DNA from: Hydnum rufescens UP504
Lineage: Eukaryota; Basidiomycota; Agaricomycetes; Cantharellales; Hydnaceae
Reading direction: 5' to 3'
Assembly: GCA_014904985.1 (NCBI GenBank)
Contig: MU128917.1
Coordinates: forward strand, 102,232 to 166,231
DNA length: 64,000 bases
Shown here: positions 11,787 to 23,143 of the stretch, piece after piece
How the letters are laid out: the number at the start of each line of letters is the position of its first letter
Numbering within the stretch: position 1 is the first letter of the stretch
Position numbers and translations under genes: made by a program
Notes under the pieces: model-generated
Told to the model about the DNA's origin: nothing
Database searches by the model: none
Seen by the model: only the letters and a program-made list of their open reading frames with translations

Positions 11787-12316
11787 CGGAATATGGACGA
11801 TTGCAGGTGAGATCAAGGGTTTTGCGTCTGATCCAACGGTGGTGTATTGATCATCTCGTATATGGGACAAGGTTTTACTTCCCCATGGAGGAGATCACTT
11901 CCAGGACAGAAATTGTGGACCTCTCGTATATCTAACGATCGGATTTGTCTGGTCGTAGTCACCGGCTCCATCTCTGGAGTTTTCACAGATATTGGGCGAC
12001 GCAACTGGAGCGTTAAGACTTCCGCACTTCTTTGATTATCGAGCGAATTTCGCTTTCTTATTCCTGTCCACCTGGTTCGATTTGAAACAGTTCTTGGTGG
12101 TGGGCACGAATATTATTCAAGTGTGGCAATCAGATGCTTGTGATATGGACAACCTGGCAGAGCCATTTTTGATTTCATGTTCTCATTTACTACCACTTAA
12201 TTAAGCGCCTGCCTTGCTAGATTAACTAGACCGTCTTTTTGTATCGTCGGAATCGCCCGTTCTCGAATTTGCATCCGGAAAACACCAAACAATTCTCAAT
12301 TCGTTTGGAGCCTGAA
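11787..12316. other. Intergenic region upstream of the NASP gene
   Basis: About 530 bp holding the 3' end of the small upstream gene and the NASP promoter. Short open frames on both strands carry no recognisable motif. Confidence 0.4.
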
Positions 12317-13719
12317 ATGTCCGAGAAAGAATCCTCCTCTCCTGTGCAAAATGACGGCCCTGTAACTATCGAATCGTCAATAGAGCACGCGAAACGCGCG
12401 TTCGCACTCGGAAAGATGGAAGAGGCCGTTAGTTTCTACGCTACTGCACTGGAGCTCATGTAGGTGATTCCACACAGGTGCTGAGGTTACCGTGCATCAC
12501 GAAAATTCCCTAAATGCATTAAAGGACCGAAAAATACGGCGAAAACGCGCCCGAATCGGCTGATTTACTTTTTGCGTACGGCAAGGCACTACTGGAGAAC
12601 GCCATCGCCCAATCTGCGGTGTTGGGAAAGGAAGAGCCTGCTGTGGATGATGAAGCTGCTATGGACGCGTCAGGAAGCAAATCTTCGCGATTCCACTTCG
12701 GGGGAGACGAGGAGGAGGATGCGGAGCCAGAAGATAAGGTTTTGGACCTCCGCAATAATCCTCTCCCCGAAGAAGAGGACGAAGAAAACGAGGAGGACGC
12801 GGATGGTGGGCCAGAGGACGATTTCAACGCCGCATGGGAGGTCCTTGACTTGGCACGTGCATTCTACGAGAAGATGGATGACGAACCGTCTCAACTCAAA
12901 CTTGCGGATTCGTATGTTGCGCTGGGGGACGTATCACTAGAGACCGGTGCGGATGCGCTTACTCTGTTCCCCGAGCGGGTGGCACGCTCATGGCCCTCTA
13001 CCACAGAAAAATTCGACCAAGCTATCACTGACTATACAGCTGCTCTCAACCTCAAAAACCGACTCCTGCCACTTCACCATCGACAAATTGCGGAGGCACA
13101 CTGGAAGCTTAGCATGGTGCTAGACCTCACTTCTGGCCGGTTAGGAGATGCGGTGCAACACGTCGAGAGGGCAATTGCTAGCGTAGACGCGCGCCTGAAA
13201 GTTCTCGGCGATGGAGTTCAAGGGACATTATCCGCTCCAATTGCAGAGTCCTCAAAGGGGAAGGGGAAAGCGACGGTGGTGGGTATTCAAATCGGGGACC
13301 CCATTGCTGCGCTCTCCAAAGACGAGATGGCATCCGAAATTAAAGAGTTTGAAGATCTCAAGGCGGAGTTGGAGCTTAAGGCGCGTGTTGCCTCTCGAAC
13401 TAGAGACGTCTCGTTCAATCTAAACGTTACCTTTGCATAGCTCGAAGACCTTAAGACGTCCCCCGAGAAATTGGAGATGAGCGCACCGGCACTCGCAGAA
13501 CAACAACTTGGGAAAGAATTAAACGGGTCAGGTGCAGGATCCTCGGCTGCTGCCTTGCCCGTGAATGATCTCAGCGGGATGGTAAGGAAAAAGAAGAAAC
13601 CCGCCGCACCTGAGGCCGAGCCGAACGAGTCGTCCGGGACAAATGGGAAACGAAAGGCAGAGGACGATGTTGAAGCCCTTCCTGAGAAGAAGCCAAAGAT
13701 TATTGATCAGACCGCATGA
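12317..13719 (+). CDS. NASP/Sim3/Hif1-type histone chaperone (SHNi-TPR)
   Basis: Four exons (12317-12459, 12525-12946, 13007-13386, 13441-13719) give 407 residues in frame. The first TPR reads IEHAKRAFALGKMEEAVSFY and continues TEKYGENAPESADLLFAYGK. It is interrupted by a long acidic insert (EEEDAEPEDK ... PEEEDEENEEDADGG), the hallmark histone-binding insert of NASP. TPR2-3 follow: AWEVLDLARAFYEK, LADSYVALGDVSLETEKFDQ and LPLHHRQIAEAHWKLSMVLD. A coiled-coil helix comes next. The C-terminus is basic, with KRKAEDDVEALPEKKPKI as a likely nuclear localisation signal. The protein escorts H3-H4, including centromeric H3 in Sim3. An extended open frame upstream (from 12239) lacks family similarity, so the ATG at 12317 was chosen. 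Confidence 0.9.
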
Positions 13720-13860
13720 TTTATGTAGCGTTATCTCTTTTGGTGTACTTTAGGATTATATGCGTATTGGGCTGGAGGTGTAGAATCGATTGGGATGGAG
13801 ACGCGTTCGGCTGGGACCGAAAACCATCTACACTTAATTGCGTTCTCTTAACCCTTCGCA

Positions 13861-14653
13861 ATGCCCATCAGAGAGGCCAAGGGGAAATACCCGCTTCTTG
13901 ATGCAGACCCATATGCCGGACGTGTGATTCGGTATATGCGACCCTCGGACTATGGTTACATCGCAGCTGGTGGCGCTCTGGCGCCTGGATTGCTCTACTT
14001 CTATGGTAAGAATAGAACATATTCATGTGGTGACACAAGGGAATCTCATCAAGTTCATGTTCCCGATAAATAGAGTGGTCAGATCCCACTAAGCGCCTAA
14101 GACGGCAGATCTACCCTGCCATGCGTCTTGCTGGATTCCTCGGACTAGTTGGCGGTTTCCTCTATGCCTACCAGCGTTCTACATGTGCGGATTTCCTGTA
14201 TATCCCGCACATGACCCAACGGTCTGAAATTTTGATCCTCTTCTCGTACTGCAGTGCGCTTTTGGGGATGGACCGAAAACAAACGAGAACAAGACATGGA
14301 CTTTGCGGAACTGAGCAAGCTCGCCAGGGAGGGTAAGCCTCTGTACGGCGAGACAAATGAGACTCTGTATAACCAGGGGGTCGCCTTCCGTAACTCCCAT
14401 TTCTCCCAACTCAAATTTGGTGAGCATGCTTGGTGATCCACCGCCCTCGTATATTCCTTCTTACGTCCATTCCTTTACCTGGACTCAGGTGCCGTCCCAT
14501 GGTGAGTTCATAGATTATCTTTTCGCATCCCTTCTTCACTTAACCTATTACAATTTTACTAGGTTCAATCTCGTGCATCACCCATACCACGGTGTAGACA
14601 CTTCTAAATACTATGCTGAAAAGGCTGATGAGGGGGAGAAGAAGGCCTCTTAG
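13861..14653 (+). CDS. NADH:ubiquinone oxidoreductase 21 kDa accessory subunit (complex I)
   Basis: Five exons (13861-14005, 14074-14184, 14255-14419, 14489-14501, 14563-14653) join in phase to 174 residues. The N-terminal domain reads KYPLLDADPYAGRVIRYMRP and SDY, then a hydrophobic helix ending LLYFY. A second membrane segment (LAGFLGLVGGFLYAYQRS) follows. The C-terminal domain reads RFWGWTENKREQDMDFAELS, then NSHFSQLKFG and WFNLVHHPYHGVDTSKYY. This is the fungal 21 kDa complex I subunit with its two characteristic domains. It should be an inner-membrane protein of mitochondria. The fourth exon is only 13 nt. The start codon is 142 bp after the NASP stop, so the genes are tightly packed. 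Confidence 0.9.
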
Positions 14654-14769
14654 AGTTCCCACCCTTGTGTACTTATTTAAATGGTACCAACAGTACTTGC
14701 CTAGGGTAAAGCTGAGGCAGATGGAGTCACATGTTTTGCTAATCGGGAGTATGCGATTATACGTTTCTC

Positions 14770-17600
14770 ATGGATGACGATCCTTGGAGGAATCCATTTG
14801 CGGAAAGTTTAAAAGAGCAACGGCAGCCAGTTGAAGCCAGTTCTTCGAGAGCAGTCGAATGGCGTTCACCCATTGTTGACGCTGCAGAGCTTGACATTGC
14901 TTCATCTACTTTTGAGCCATCTGCCTGGGATATCGAGCGTTCAAACACTGTAGAATGGACACCCGGGGTACAGGACTCTACACCTGGCTGGGAACCTGCC
15001 GCGCTCGAAGGGCCAGGGTGGACATCTTATACAGTCGATGCTGATGAAGATGTTGGGGTACATGTCCCAGAAAAGCGTAATCAAGATATACCAGAATCAC
15101 CGACAGTGGGCCCTGCGGCGTGGATGGAATCCTTAGCCGACTCAAGGGATCCCGAACCGCACGTAGAGGCTGACGAACACCCTTCATCTCAATCGGTCCC
15201 GTCACCTTCTCCACCCTCCAGCCCTCTCTTCGGGACATTTGAATCTGCGAGCTCGGCACATGAGGGAGAACAAGCAAATGCATGGATTCCTTCCGTAACG
15301 TTGGAACCTGGGGGCTCTGCAGACCCTTGGGGATCTACCTGGGCTGAATCTGCACCCCACGCTGAGGGGGGAACGTCTGATCCACCGAAGGATGAATGGG
15401 AGGCTGCTGCTGCAGTCAGACAGCAGCGAGACAATGTTGTCGTGAGTTTGGTCCAGGCCAATAGGATAGATTCCATTCACACAGTCGTGGTCTTTTCAGG
15501 CACCTGAAGAACTTAATGGGTGGATTGAACAACTCGAAGTTGCTGTGGAAGAGCTGTGGCCTTCACAAGGGGACGAACCGTTGGATCCTAACTGGCGCAT
15601 TAGTTTGCAAGATGTACCCGGGTTGTCAGTATTTTTGTTATCCCCACTTTTATCGATTCTCAGGCGGTTCCGCACAGATCCTTTCTTTCTGAGACCTTCC
15701 TCCCTGAATTGGAACTATCCCGACTCCCGTCGTACGCGCAAACAGCAGTATCCAAATCGTCTGTGAGGGCTCTTAAGCTCACGCGACACCTTCCTTCAGC
15801 TCGTTCGAGCCCCTTGTCAATCCTACGCATTCAGAAAGAAGCCACATCCTGGGAACAGTCCGTGAAACGCGATCCGAAGCGCGAATCTGTTGATTGGGGA
15901 TGGATGGTTCCGCCAACGGATACTTCTGCTACAAGAGACCAGGAGGCTCAAATCGAGGTGAAAAAGTCTGGTGGGATATTTTCATTTTTGGGACGTAAAT
16001 CGGCCGCTGTTGCACCACTTTCTGCTACTATCGCTGCAGCCGTCCAACCAGGCAATAGTTTGCAGACGTCAACCCCCCTCCCACGGCTCCTGTGCGTGTC
16101 AGTATAGATGGAAATGCACCATTTGTGCCTGAAAATGCTTCGGTTCGGTCGGCCTCCCCGGCTCCACGTTCAACTTCCGTCCTTCCGTTGGCGTCTGCTT
16201 CAGCACCTGTCAATTCCGGACCACCATCGAAGCCAGCCGCTTCAGAGGGTCCTACTTTGATCTCCGATGCCCTTTCAACATCGGCACTACCCGCACCATC
16301 CGCACCATCCGCACCATCTGCCGTGACCAGATTTCTTAATCGATTTTCAAAGATGAGAAGTGGTGATTCGGCTCACAAGGCTCTGTCACTTTCCGTTTCA
16401 GACGTTTCGTTTCTTGAGGAGGTCGTACCTACACGGTATGGACATGATGACGATGGGTTTAGTGCTTTCGGCTTCGACGATGTACCTAATGGAAGCCCAC
16501 TCCCTGGTAAATCCCCTTCCTCGGATCCTCCATTGCCAGCCCCTCTCCCACCCCCTCCACGTTCTGGCATCACGGCTTCGAACACCACGACGTTACAACT
16601 GCCCTTGCCCTCGCCAGCCTCTAAAATAGAGGATGATATATGGGACGTATTTGCGGCACCCCCTTCCACTCAATTGCCTTCTCCCGCCCTTCCTTCTCAT
16701 CTCTTGACGCAATCTTCGGCAATACCCCCAACCAGGTTTATGGGCCCATCGTCCAACACACCCCCTACTGTTCCGCGGAGGTCAATCACACCCAAGATGG
16801 TGTCCTCCACGTTATCAACTGGAACGGTCCCCTCTCTCCTACCTCCTCCAGCTCGTTCTATGTCGGCGCTGGCGGTTCAGAAAACTCTCATCACAAATAT
16901 ACCTCAGATCCAACAGTCCCCATCATCCCCCCTTTCCGCTGGCTTGCCTCTCGGATCTCCCTATCTCGACGAAACCACGGCTCGCAGCCATGACTACGTG
17001 ATGAAGCCGCATATGTACGACACGCCCCCACCCTCTAGCGGGCCCGATGAGGCGTTCGACTTATTTGATGATTTCACCAATTCAACACCGAAGTCGTCGA
17101 TGCCGACTCACCCGCCAACCCCACCGAACAAAAGCCCCAATCGAACATATCCTGGAGGGTCATCAACTCGAGGGTCCTTGCAAAGGCCAGGAACTACTAG
17201 CCAGAGCAGTGCGACACGCCCTGCATCGGTATCATCATCGATGCTCTCCGCGTCCACGCGCAAAGGATCTAGTCTTAATTTTGATTTCCTAACGTCCGAT
17301 ACAACGAAACCGAATGCGCAGGTGTCTGCTGTCCCACATGGGAATGGAATAGCACCACCTATCGTGATCGCACCAAGGTCCTCGCAGAGTCCGCCCCTTC
17401 GGCCATTATCACATGTCACTGCACCCCCTGCCCTCGCGCCAAGTCAGGGGCGCGTCGCGTCGCCGATTCCATCGGCGCCCTCAATCAACCTCAGGCCTTC
17501 TTTTGGGACAATGCCGGTAGCAGTGCCGCCTACACCACCGACGGCCGGTCCCCAAGGAGGACTGACGGCCCAAGACCTGTCATTCTTTGAAAATCTATGA
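14770..17600 (+). CDS. Large disordered protein with DPW/NPF-type endocytic motifs, function unknown
   Basis: The start reads MDDDPWRNPFAESLKE, combining DPW (AP-2 appendage type) and NPF (EH-domain type) motifs. The first exon is Trp/Asp/Ser-rich (SADPWGSTWAE). An intron 15442-15499 leads to APEELNGWIEQLEVAVEELW. A probable intron 15614-15663 leads to AVPHRSFLSETFLPELELSR. A helical region and KKSGGIFSFLG follow. A further intron near 15996-16066 is needed to keep frame. The rest is Pro/Ser-rich with acidic-aromatic motifs: DDDGFSAFGFDDVP, EDDIWDVFAAPP and DEAFDLFDDFTN. It ends AQDLSFFENL. Such motif strings are typical of clathrin-adaptor accessory proteins, so a role in membrane traffic is an inference. 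Length is about 880-900 residues. I do not recognise a named family. Confidence 0.7.
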
Positions 17601-19457
17601 CGGTTGCATTGATCTTGTATCTCATGTCCATCATCAAATGGGGGTTCCCTTTGCATTGCTGTTTCAATTATCTGGACGAATAACTTGGCAGCTTTGGTAT
17701 CAATATCGCCCTCCCGCTGCGACCTCGTACGGTAGGCCCTGGGATATGATGGTTTCCCACGTTTGACCTTTGTGAAAGGGTATGCCTACCAGAGAAGCTG
17801 CAGGGTGACACGATGGTGTGGATGCTTAGTGCGTGCATTGCGTGCAACTTGGATAATGCTGGTGGAGGATAAGTGTGATACGCGTATTTAACGCGGTGTG
17901 ATGTTAGCGTGGTCATCTGAATTGTGAGCACCAGAGTAGAAATGTCTAACACCTACTGTTCTATCCGCGTCTGTCTGGGAAAATAGCATCCATTGCTGGG
18001 TTGTTTTGCTGAATCGAGCCCTGGTGAGCCCGATGCACTTACGGTCAGGATCTGGGTAACCTTCACATTGGTTTGCCGAAAGGTGGCATACTTGAGAAAC
18101 TTGCACTGCGACGCAATATACAGCTCAATGATGGGTGCGTCTCTACAAGTTTCAATTTACGCACGCTTGGGTCTTCAAGGTGAGATAAATGAACGTCTCA
18201 CGCGCACCCTCATTTGCGCATTTGCTTTGGCGAGCCTTCAATCCATGGGCTCCGTGTGGTTATTGCGACGGTCTCAAGATTGTGTTACACACTCAATGAC
18301 GGTACAAAGAGTATTGACACCGCTCGTCTTTCGGAACTGCAGGATGCGATGAAGGATTGAGCGGAACTCACAGAGATATGCACATTTAGTGATCTTAGGT
18401 GACAGTGTGATCTTCGCTAGAAGGAACTAGGACTGGGATAACCAAGGTAACTAACTACGAATTCCATCATGATATCGTAGCATACAGTGATCAATGCGCA
18501 TGCGGCAGCCTATCTAATCTATTGTTCCCGGAGATGCGCAGATGGTGGGATTCGGTCTAGTGAATTGGTGTTCATGGGAGACAAGCGCAGCAGCTGAGCG
18601 GTGCTTGGATTCAAATGACCGTGATCCGACCGCTCGACTGCAAAGTACGCACACACATATTGATGATATGATTGTGCGTGGCAGCCAGTTCGATTGTAGA
18701 GAACGGTGAACTATCAGAGTCGCGGATCGGATAAGGCGGGTCGATGGTTGAAGAACCAGAGGATCAGGACCATCCAATGTGATTGAAATAAATTTCTTGA
18801 GGAATTATGGCGGCAGGAAGTGAGCGACGCGGGGACGCAGCATCCGAAATGGATAGCGGATCACGAGCTCGGATTCTGAAGACAGATCGTGGGTAGTGAT
18901 GGCACACATTGCGGAGCTAATGAGAATGATTTTGAGTACACAAGCAAGTTAGCAAGTTTTGTTTGACGGACAAGGTCTTGGGCACGCAGCATTCCTCAAA
19001 GAGACGCGGGGGGTTACAGAAGAGATACAGGGAATAGAAGAGACACGCGGGCGGAGTTAAAAAAAGAGTTAGGTGTGATTATGTAAACAATGTAACCATC
19101 AGCAAGTACATTATTATTAGCTTGCACCGCATCTTTAGTCTCCCCAGCAGGATTTACACCTCAGCACTCCAGAGAACGGACTTACTGTTCGTGGGCTGAG
19201 CGTTCTAGAAAAAATAATAACAATCGACCACATTTTCCCACCAACTCCGCCACAACCCCCCGCCGACCCCTTCATACTTCATACTCATCACTCAGCAATT
19301 CCGAGACTCTTCCTGTGCTCGTTTCGTTCGATTTCCACCTCCATCGTTAAGCTCCATCCCCGGACAGTACTTAACGCCCATTTTTCCCCCCTGGTGCCCT
19401 AAGCAGGCGCGCCCTATCGTACAGCCTCTATTGTTCATCGCCTGACCTTAATTTCTA
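17601..19457. other. Long intergenic region (1.86 kb), no supported gene
   Basis: Both strands hold only short, unsupported open frames. The last 300 bp before 19458 are pyrimidine-rich and fit a promoter/5' leader for the copper ATPase gene. No tRNA or repeat was recognised. Confidence 0.45.
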
Positions 19458-22400
19458 ATGGCCTCCTTTACCTCCCATTTCTCGGCGGTCTTTTCCAACT
19501 TATTTTCAAGAGGCCAATTCCCTTCACATATCAAACTGGATGCACCATCTCCCAGCGAGAACGATCCCAATGACAAATATATGCCCAGTGTCGAAAAGTG
19601 CGAGCTCCGGATCGAGGGTATGACCTGTGGTGCCTGCGTCGAGGTTAGTCTGCGTGCACGCTTTCGATCGCGTTCTCGCTAAGCTGACTCCGGGCCCAGT
19701 CAATAGAAGGCATGTTACGTGACCAAGAGGGCATACATTCCATCCGGGTGGCTCTCCTTGCAGAGCGCGGTGTCGTGGAGTACGATTCCTCGACGTGGAC
19801 TGTCGACAAGATCATCGGAGAAATTTCAGACATCGGCTTCGACGCAACCCATATTCCACTCGCGCGCAGCGATGTCATCATGCTGCGCATCTATGGCATG
19901 ACCTGCTCCTCATGCACCTCTACTGTCGAGACACAGCTCTCTGCCATGCCTGGGATAAATAATGTGGCCGTGTCCCTCGCTGCCGAAACATGTAGAGTCG
20001 AATTTGACTGCACTGTTATCGGTCCGCGGGACATGATAGAACGAATAGAAGAGCTGGGTTTCGATGCCGTTCTTGCAGAGGAAGAAGGCGACGCAACACA
20101 GCTCCAAAGTCTTACCCGGACAAAGGAAATACAAGGATGGCGCCGCCGTTTGTACACCAGCGCTTCCTTCGCCCTTCCTGTGTTCTTTTTATCCATGATT
20201 CTCCCCATGATCCATTTCCTCCGTCCCATTTATCATATGCGTCTCATTAAGGGCATCTATCTTACAGACTTGCTCTGTCTCTTGCTCACCATTCCAGTTC
20301 AATTTTGGCTGGGTGCCAGATTCTATCGCGCAGCTTACAATTCGGTTCGGCACGGCTCCGCCACCATGGACGTTCTTGTTGTCGTGGGAACTACGGCTGC
20401 CTTCGCTTATTCGTCTATCAATATGCTTCTCGCCCCGTTCAACTCCAATCCAGACTATCGGCCCACAACGTTCTTTGACACGTCCACAATGTTGATCACT
20501 TTCGTCTCCCTTGGCCGATACCTCGAAAATATAGCAAAGGGGAAGACCTCAGCGGCATTGACGAATCTCATGAAGCTCACACCTTCTATGGCGACTTTGT
20601 ATACTGATCCCCCCGAATGCAAGGCCGAGAAGAAGATTGGTACAGAGTTGGTACAAAAGGGCGATACCCTGAAAGTCGTGCCCGGTGACAGGATCCCGGC
20701 AGACGGGACCGTACTAAGGGGGTCCTCCTCTGTCGACGAGAGCGCCATAACGGGTGAGCCCATCCCTGTGTCTGAAGCAGGTAGGCGACACCGTGATTGG
20801 TGGGACGGTGAACGGGCTCGGCGCATTCGATATGACTGTGACACGCGCGGGGAAAGACACCGCTCTGTCCCAAATTGTGAAACTCGTTGAGGAGGCCCAA
20901 ACGTCCAAGGCGCCGATTCAAGCTTTCACCGATCGTGTGGCGGGATTCTTCGTCCCCGCAGTACTCGCCGTCGCGTTGCTTACGTTCGTTGTGTGGCTCG
21001 TCCTCTCCCATGTGATTACTAGCAACAATCTTCCTACGGTGTTCTCACATCCCGGGACGAGCAAGTTCGCGGTATGCTTGAAGTTGTGCATTTCCGTCGT
21101 CGTCGTCGCATGCCCCTGTGCGTTAGGTCTGAGTACCCCGACTGCGATCATGGTGGGCACAGGCGTAGGTGCGCAGAATGGCATTCTAATTAAAGGTGGA
21201 CGCCCTCTTGAGGCGGCCCGGCACATTCGCAAGATCGTGCTGGACAAGACAGGCACAGTCACAGATGGCAGGCCGAGTCTTGTTGCCCTAGGTTGGGCTT
21301 CCGATTCCGATGTCCCAGGTGTAGCGGCAATGGACGTCATCCAGGCCACGTCCAGCGAGGCCACATCGCCTATCGCTCTGAGCAAACTGAGTGCAGATCG
21401 ACGCACTGCGCGTGCCGCTGTCCTGGCGATGGTCGCAGCTGCTGAGGCGCGTTCAGAGCATCCCTTGCCCGTGCGACATCCTCGTACGGAAAGGAGATCC
21501 TTAAGAACGCGTTTGGCGCGATGAACGCACCCCAAGCGGAAGTTGTAGACTTTGAAAGCGAGCCAGGGATGGGGATTAAGGCCACCATGTCCCTGTCCCC
21601 TTCGTTCACTGGGGGGAAAGCTGTTGCCTATGATGTTTACCTCGGAGTAGCGGAGTTTGTAAGCCAGAGGCAGGGTCTCCCGCCGAGTTGGGACGCTTTC
21701 GAGGAGACGGAGAGTGCGCTTGGCCGGACGGTCGTCTTCGCGTCCATCTCTCCTTCCCCAGGCTCCAAGTCGAAAGTAAGCCCGGTACCCGTGTTGGCGC
21801 TCTCGTTGGCAGACGCGCCGAAGCCAAGTGCGGCGCCAGCGATTCATGCTCTGCATGCGATGGGCATCGAGGTGTACATGTTGACCTGGTGATTCAGAGA
21901 TCACAGGGCAAGCCATTGCGCGAGAGGTGGGCATTCCAGCACATGCAGTTTGGTCAAGAGTTACCCCCAAGGGGAAGGCCAAGATTATCCAGGACTTGAT
22001 CGACAAGCGTGAGGGTGGGGTTGCGATGGTGAGTTTGCTTGTTCTTCCCCTTTCTATAGCTATTGGATAATTGATGGCCTTGTCAGGTCGGCGATGGTGT
22101 TAATGACTCCCCGGCACTCGTCGCTGCCGACGTTGGCATTGCGTTATCGAGCGGAACATCCGTCGCTATCGAAGCGGCCGACATCGTGTTGATGCGGTCC
22201 GACCTGCTCGATGTTGTCGCAGCCTTAGACCTCTCCCTATCCATCTTCAGGGTAATCAAGCGGAATCTCGCGTGGGCGTGCTTGTACAATGTACTGGGGA
22301 TACCGCTCGCCATGGGGATCTTTTTACCATGGGGGTGGGGGCTACACCCGATGACGGCGGCGGCTTCTATGGCATTTTCAAGCGTTAGTGTGGTGATGAG

Positions 22401-22605
22401 TAGCTTGACACTGAAATGGTGGAGACGCCCTGCAAGCAGTCTTATGCCCGGGATTGCTGCCCCCATAGAAGGCCAGAGTATGCGTGAGAGTGCGAGGGGC
22501 TTGGCGACTGATGTGCGGGACACAATACGATCTCTAATACCTTTCGGGAAGTCGAAGGCCCCAAGTCGGGAAGGATATGACCAGTTGCCTATGGAGGCAA
22601 TCTAA
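19458..22605 (+). CDS. Copper-transporting P1B-type ATPase (CCC2/ATP7 type), with three single-base frameshifts
   Basis: Two N-terminal metal-binding domains show GMTCGACVE (about 19620) and [10 protein letters not shown] (about 19897). An intron 19643-19699 joins GACVE to SIEGML. Later landmarks are the A-domain ([18 protein letters not shown]), the copper site [16 protein letters not shown], the phosphorylation motif DKTGTVTDG, the SEHPL loop and the hinge [11 protein letters not shown]. The protein loads copper into secretory-pathway cuproenzymes at the Golgi. Three single-base shifts break the frame: near 20771-20776, near 21465-21470 and within the MLTGD motif near 21885-21890. Everything between is well conserved. 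Either the copy is recently inactivated or, more likely, these are assembly indels. A last intron lies at about 22029-22086. Confidence 0.88.
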
Positions 22606-23143
22606 TCCGTTCTCTTTGTGTGTGGTACAAACATACAGTAGGCCATTGTTGTTGCTATCTTTTACCCCCCTTATATACAATACATACTCATTGTTTTCGC
22701 TTGTTTTCGCTTGCTGTACTGTTGCTTTATGAATCGTAAATTTAATTAATTATTGGATGTGAGCCCTTTTAGTCTGCCCTTTTGGATTCGTTTAGGCCGT
22801 TAGGCCCGATCGACCAGATATATCCAGTGATGAGATCCCTCGAGCTTTTAATTATCAGATGCTGATTCTCTATGCGTTTCTGGTCCGGGAGAGATGTACC
22901 AGGTTGATAAGAAATAAGTGCACAAATCGGAGAAGCTATAGGGAGCTTTTACGGAGCTGAGATCACTGGTTTCGAATTTACTTTACCGGCAATTTCCGAT
23001 TTAGATCCCAAGTGGATTTTCCTTCGAGTGCACTGCAAGTCTCCCAAGTCTTCTTTATTTGGATTCCCCCTAGGCCTCCCCCCTTTCGTTGCCGTCCAAG
23101 GCGCCTAGATCGACCTCATTCATAGAGCACCTGTTCGTAAACA
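22606..23143. other. Intergenic region between the copper ATPase and MTHFR genes
   Basis: About 540 bp with the ATPase 3' UTR and the MTHFR promoter. It is AT-rich at 22700-22760. Nothing else was recognised. Confidence 0.45.

Noticed and set aside
12239..12316. N-terminal extension of NASP from 12239
   Set aside because: The added residues show no similarity to the family, and the acidic MSEKESSS start at 12317 is more plausible.
17888..18352. Short overlapping open frames in the 1.86-kb intergenic region
   Set aside because: No motifs, no splice chain and no coding-like consistency between frames.
20918..22006. 362-codon minus-strand open frame
   Set aside because: It is the antisense shadow of the copper ATPase coding sequence, whose conserved motifs are on the plus strand.
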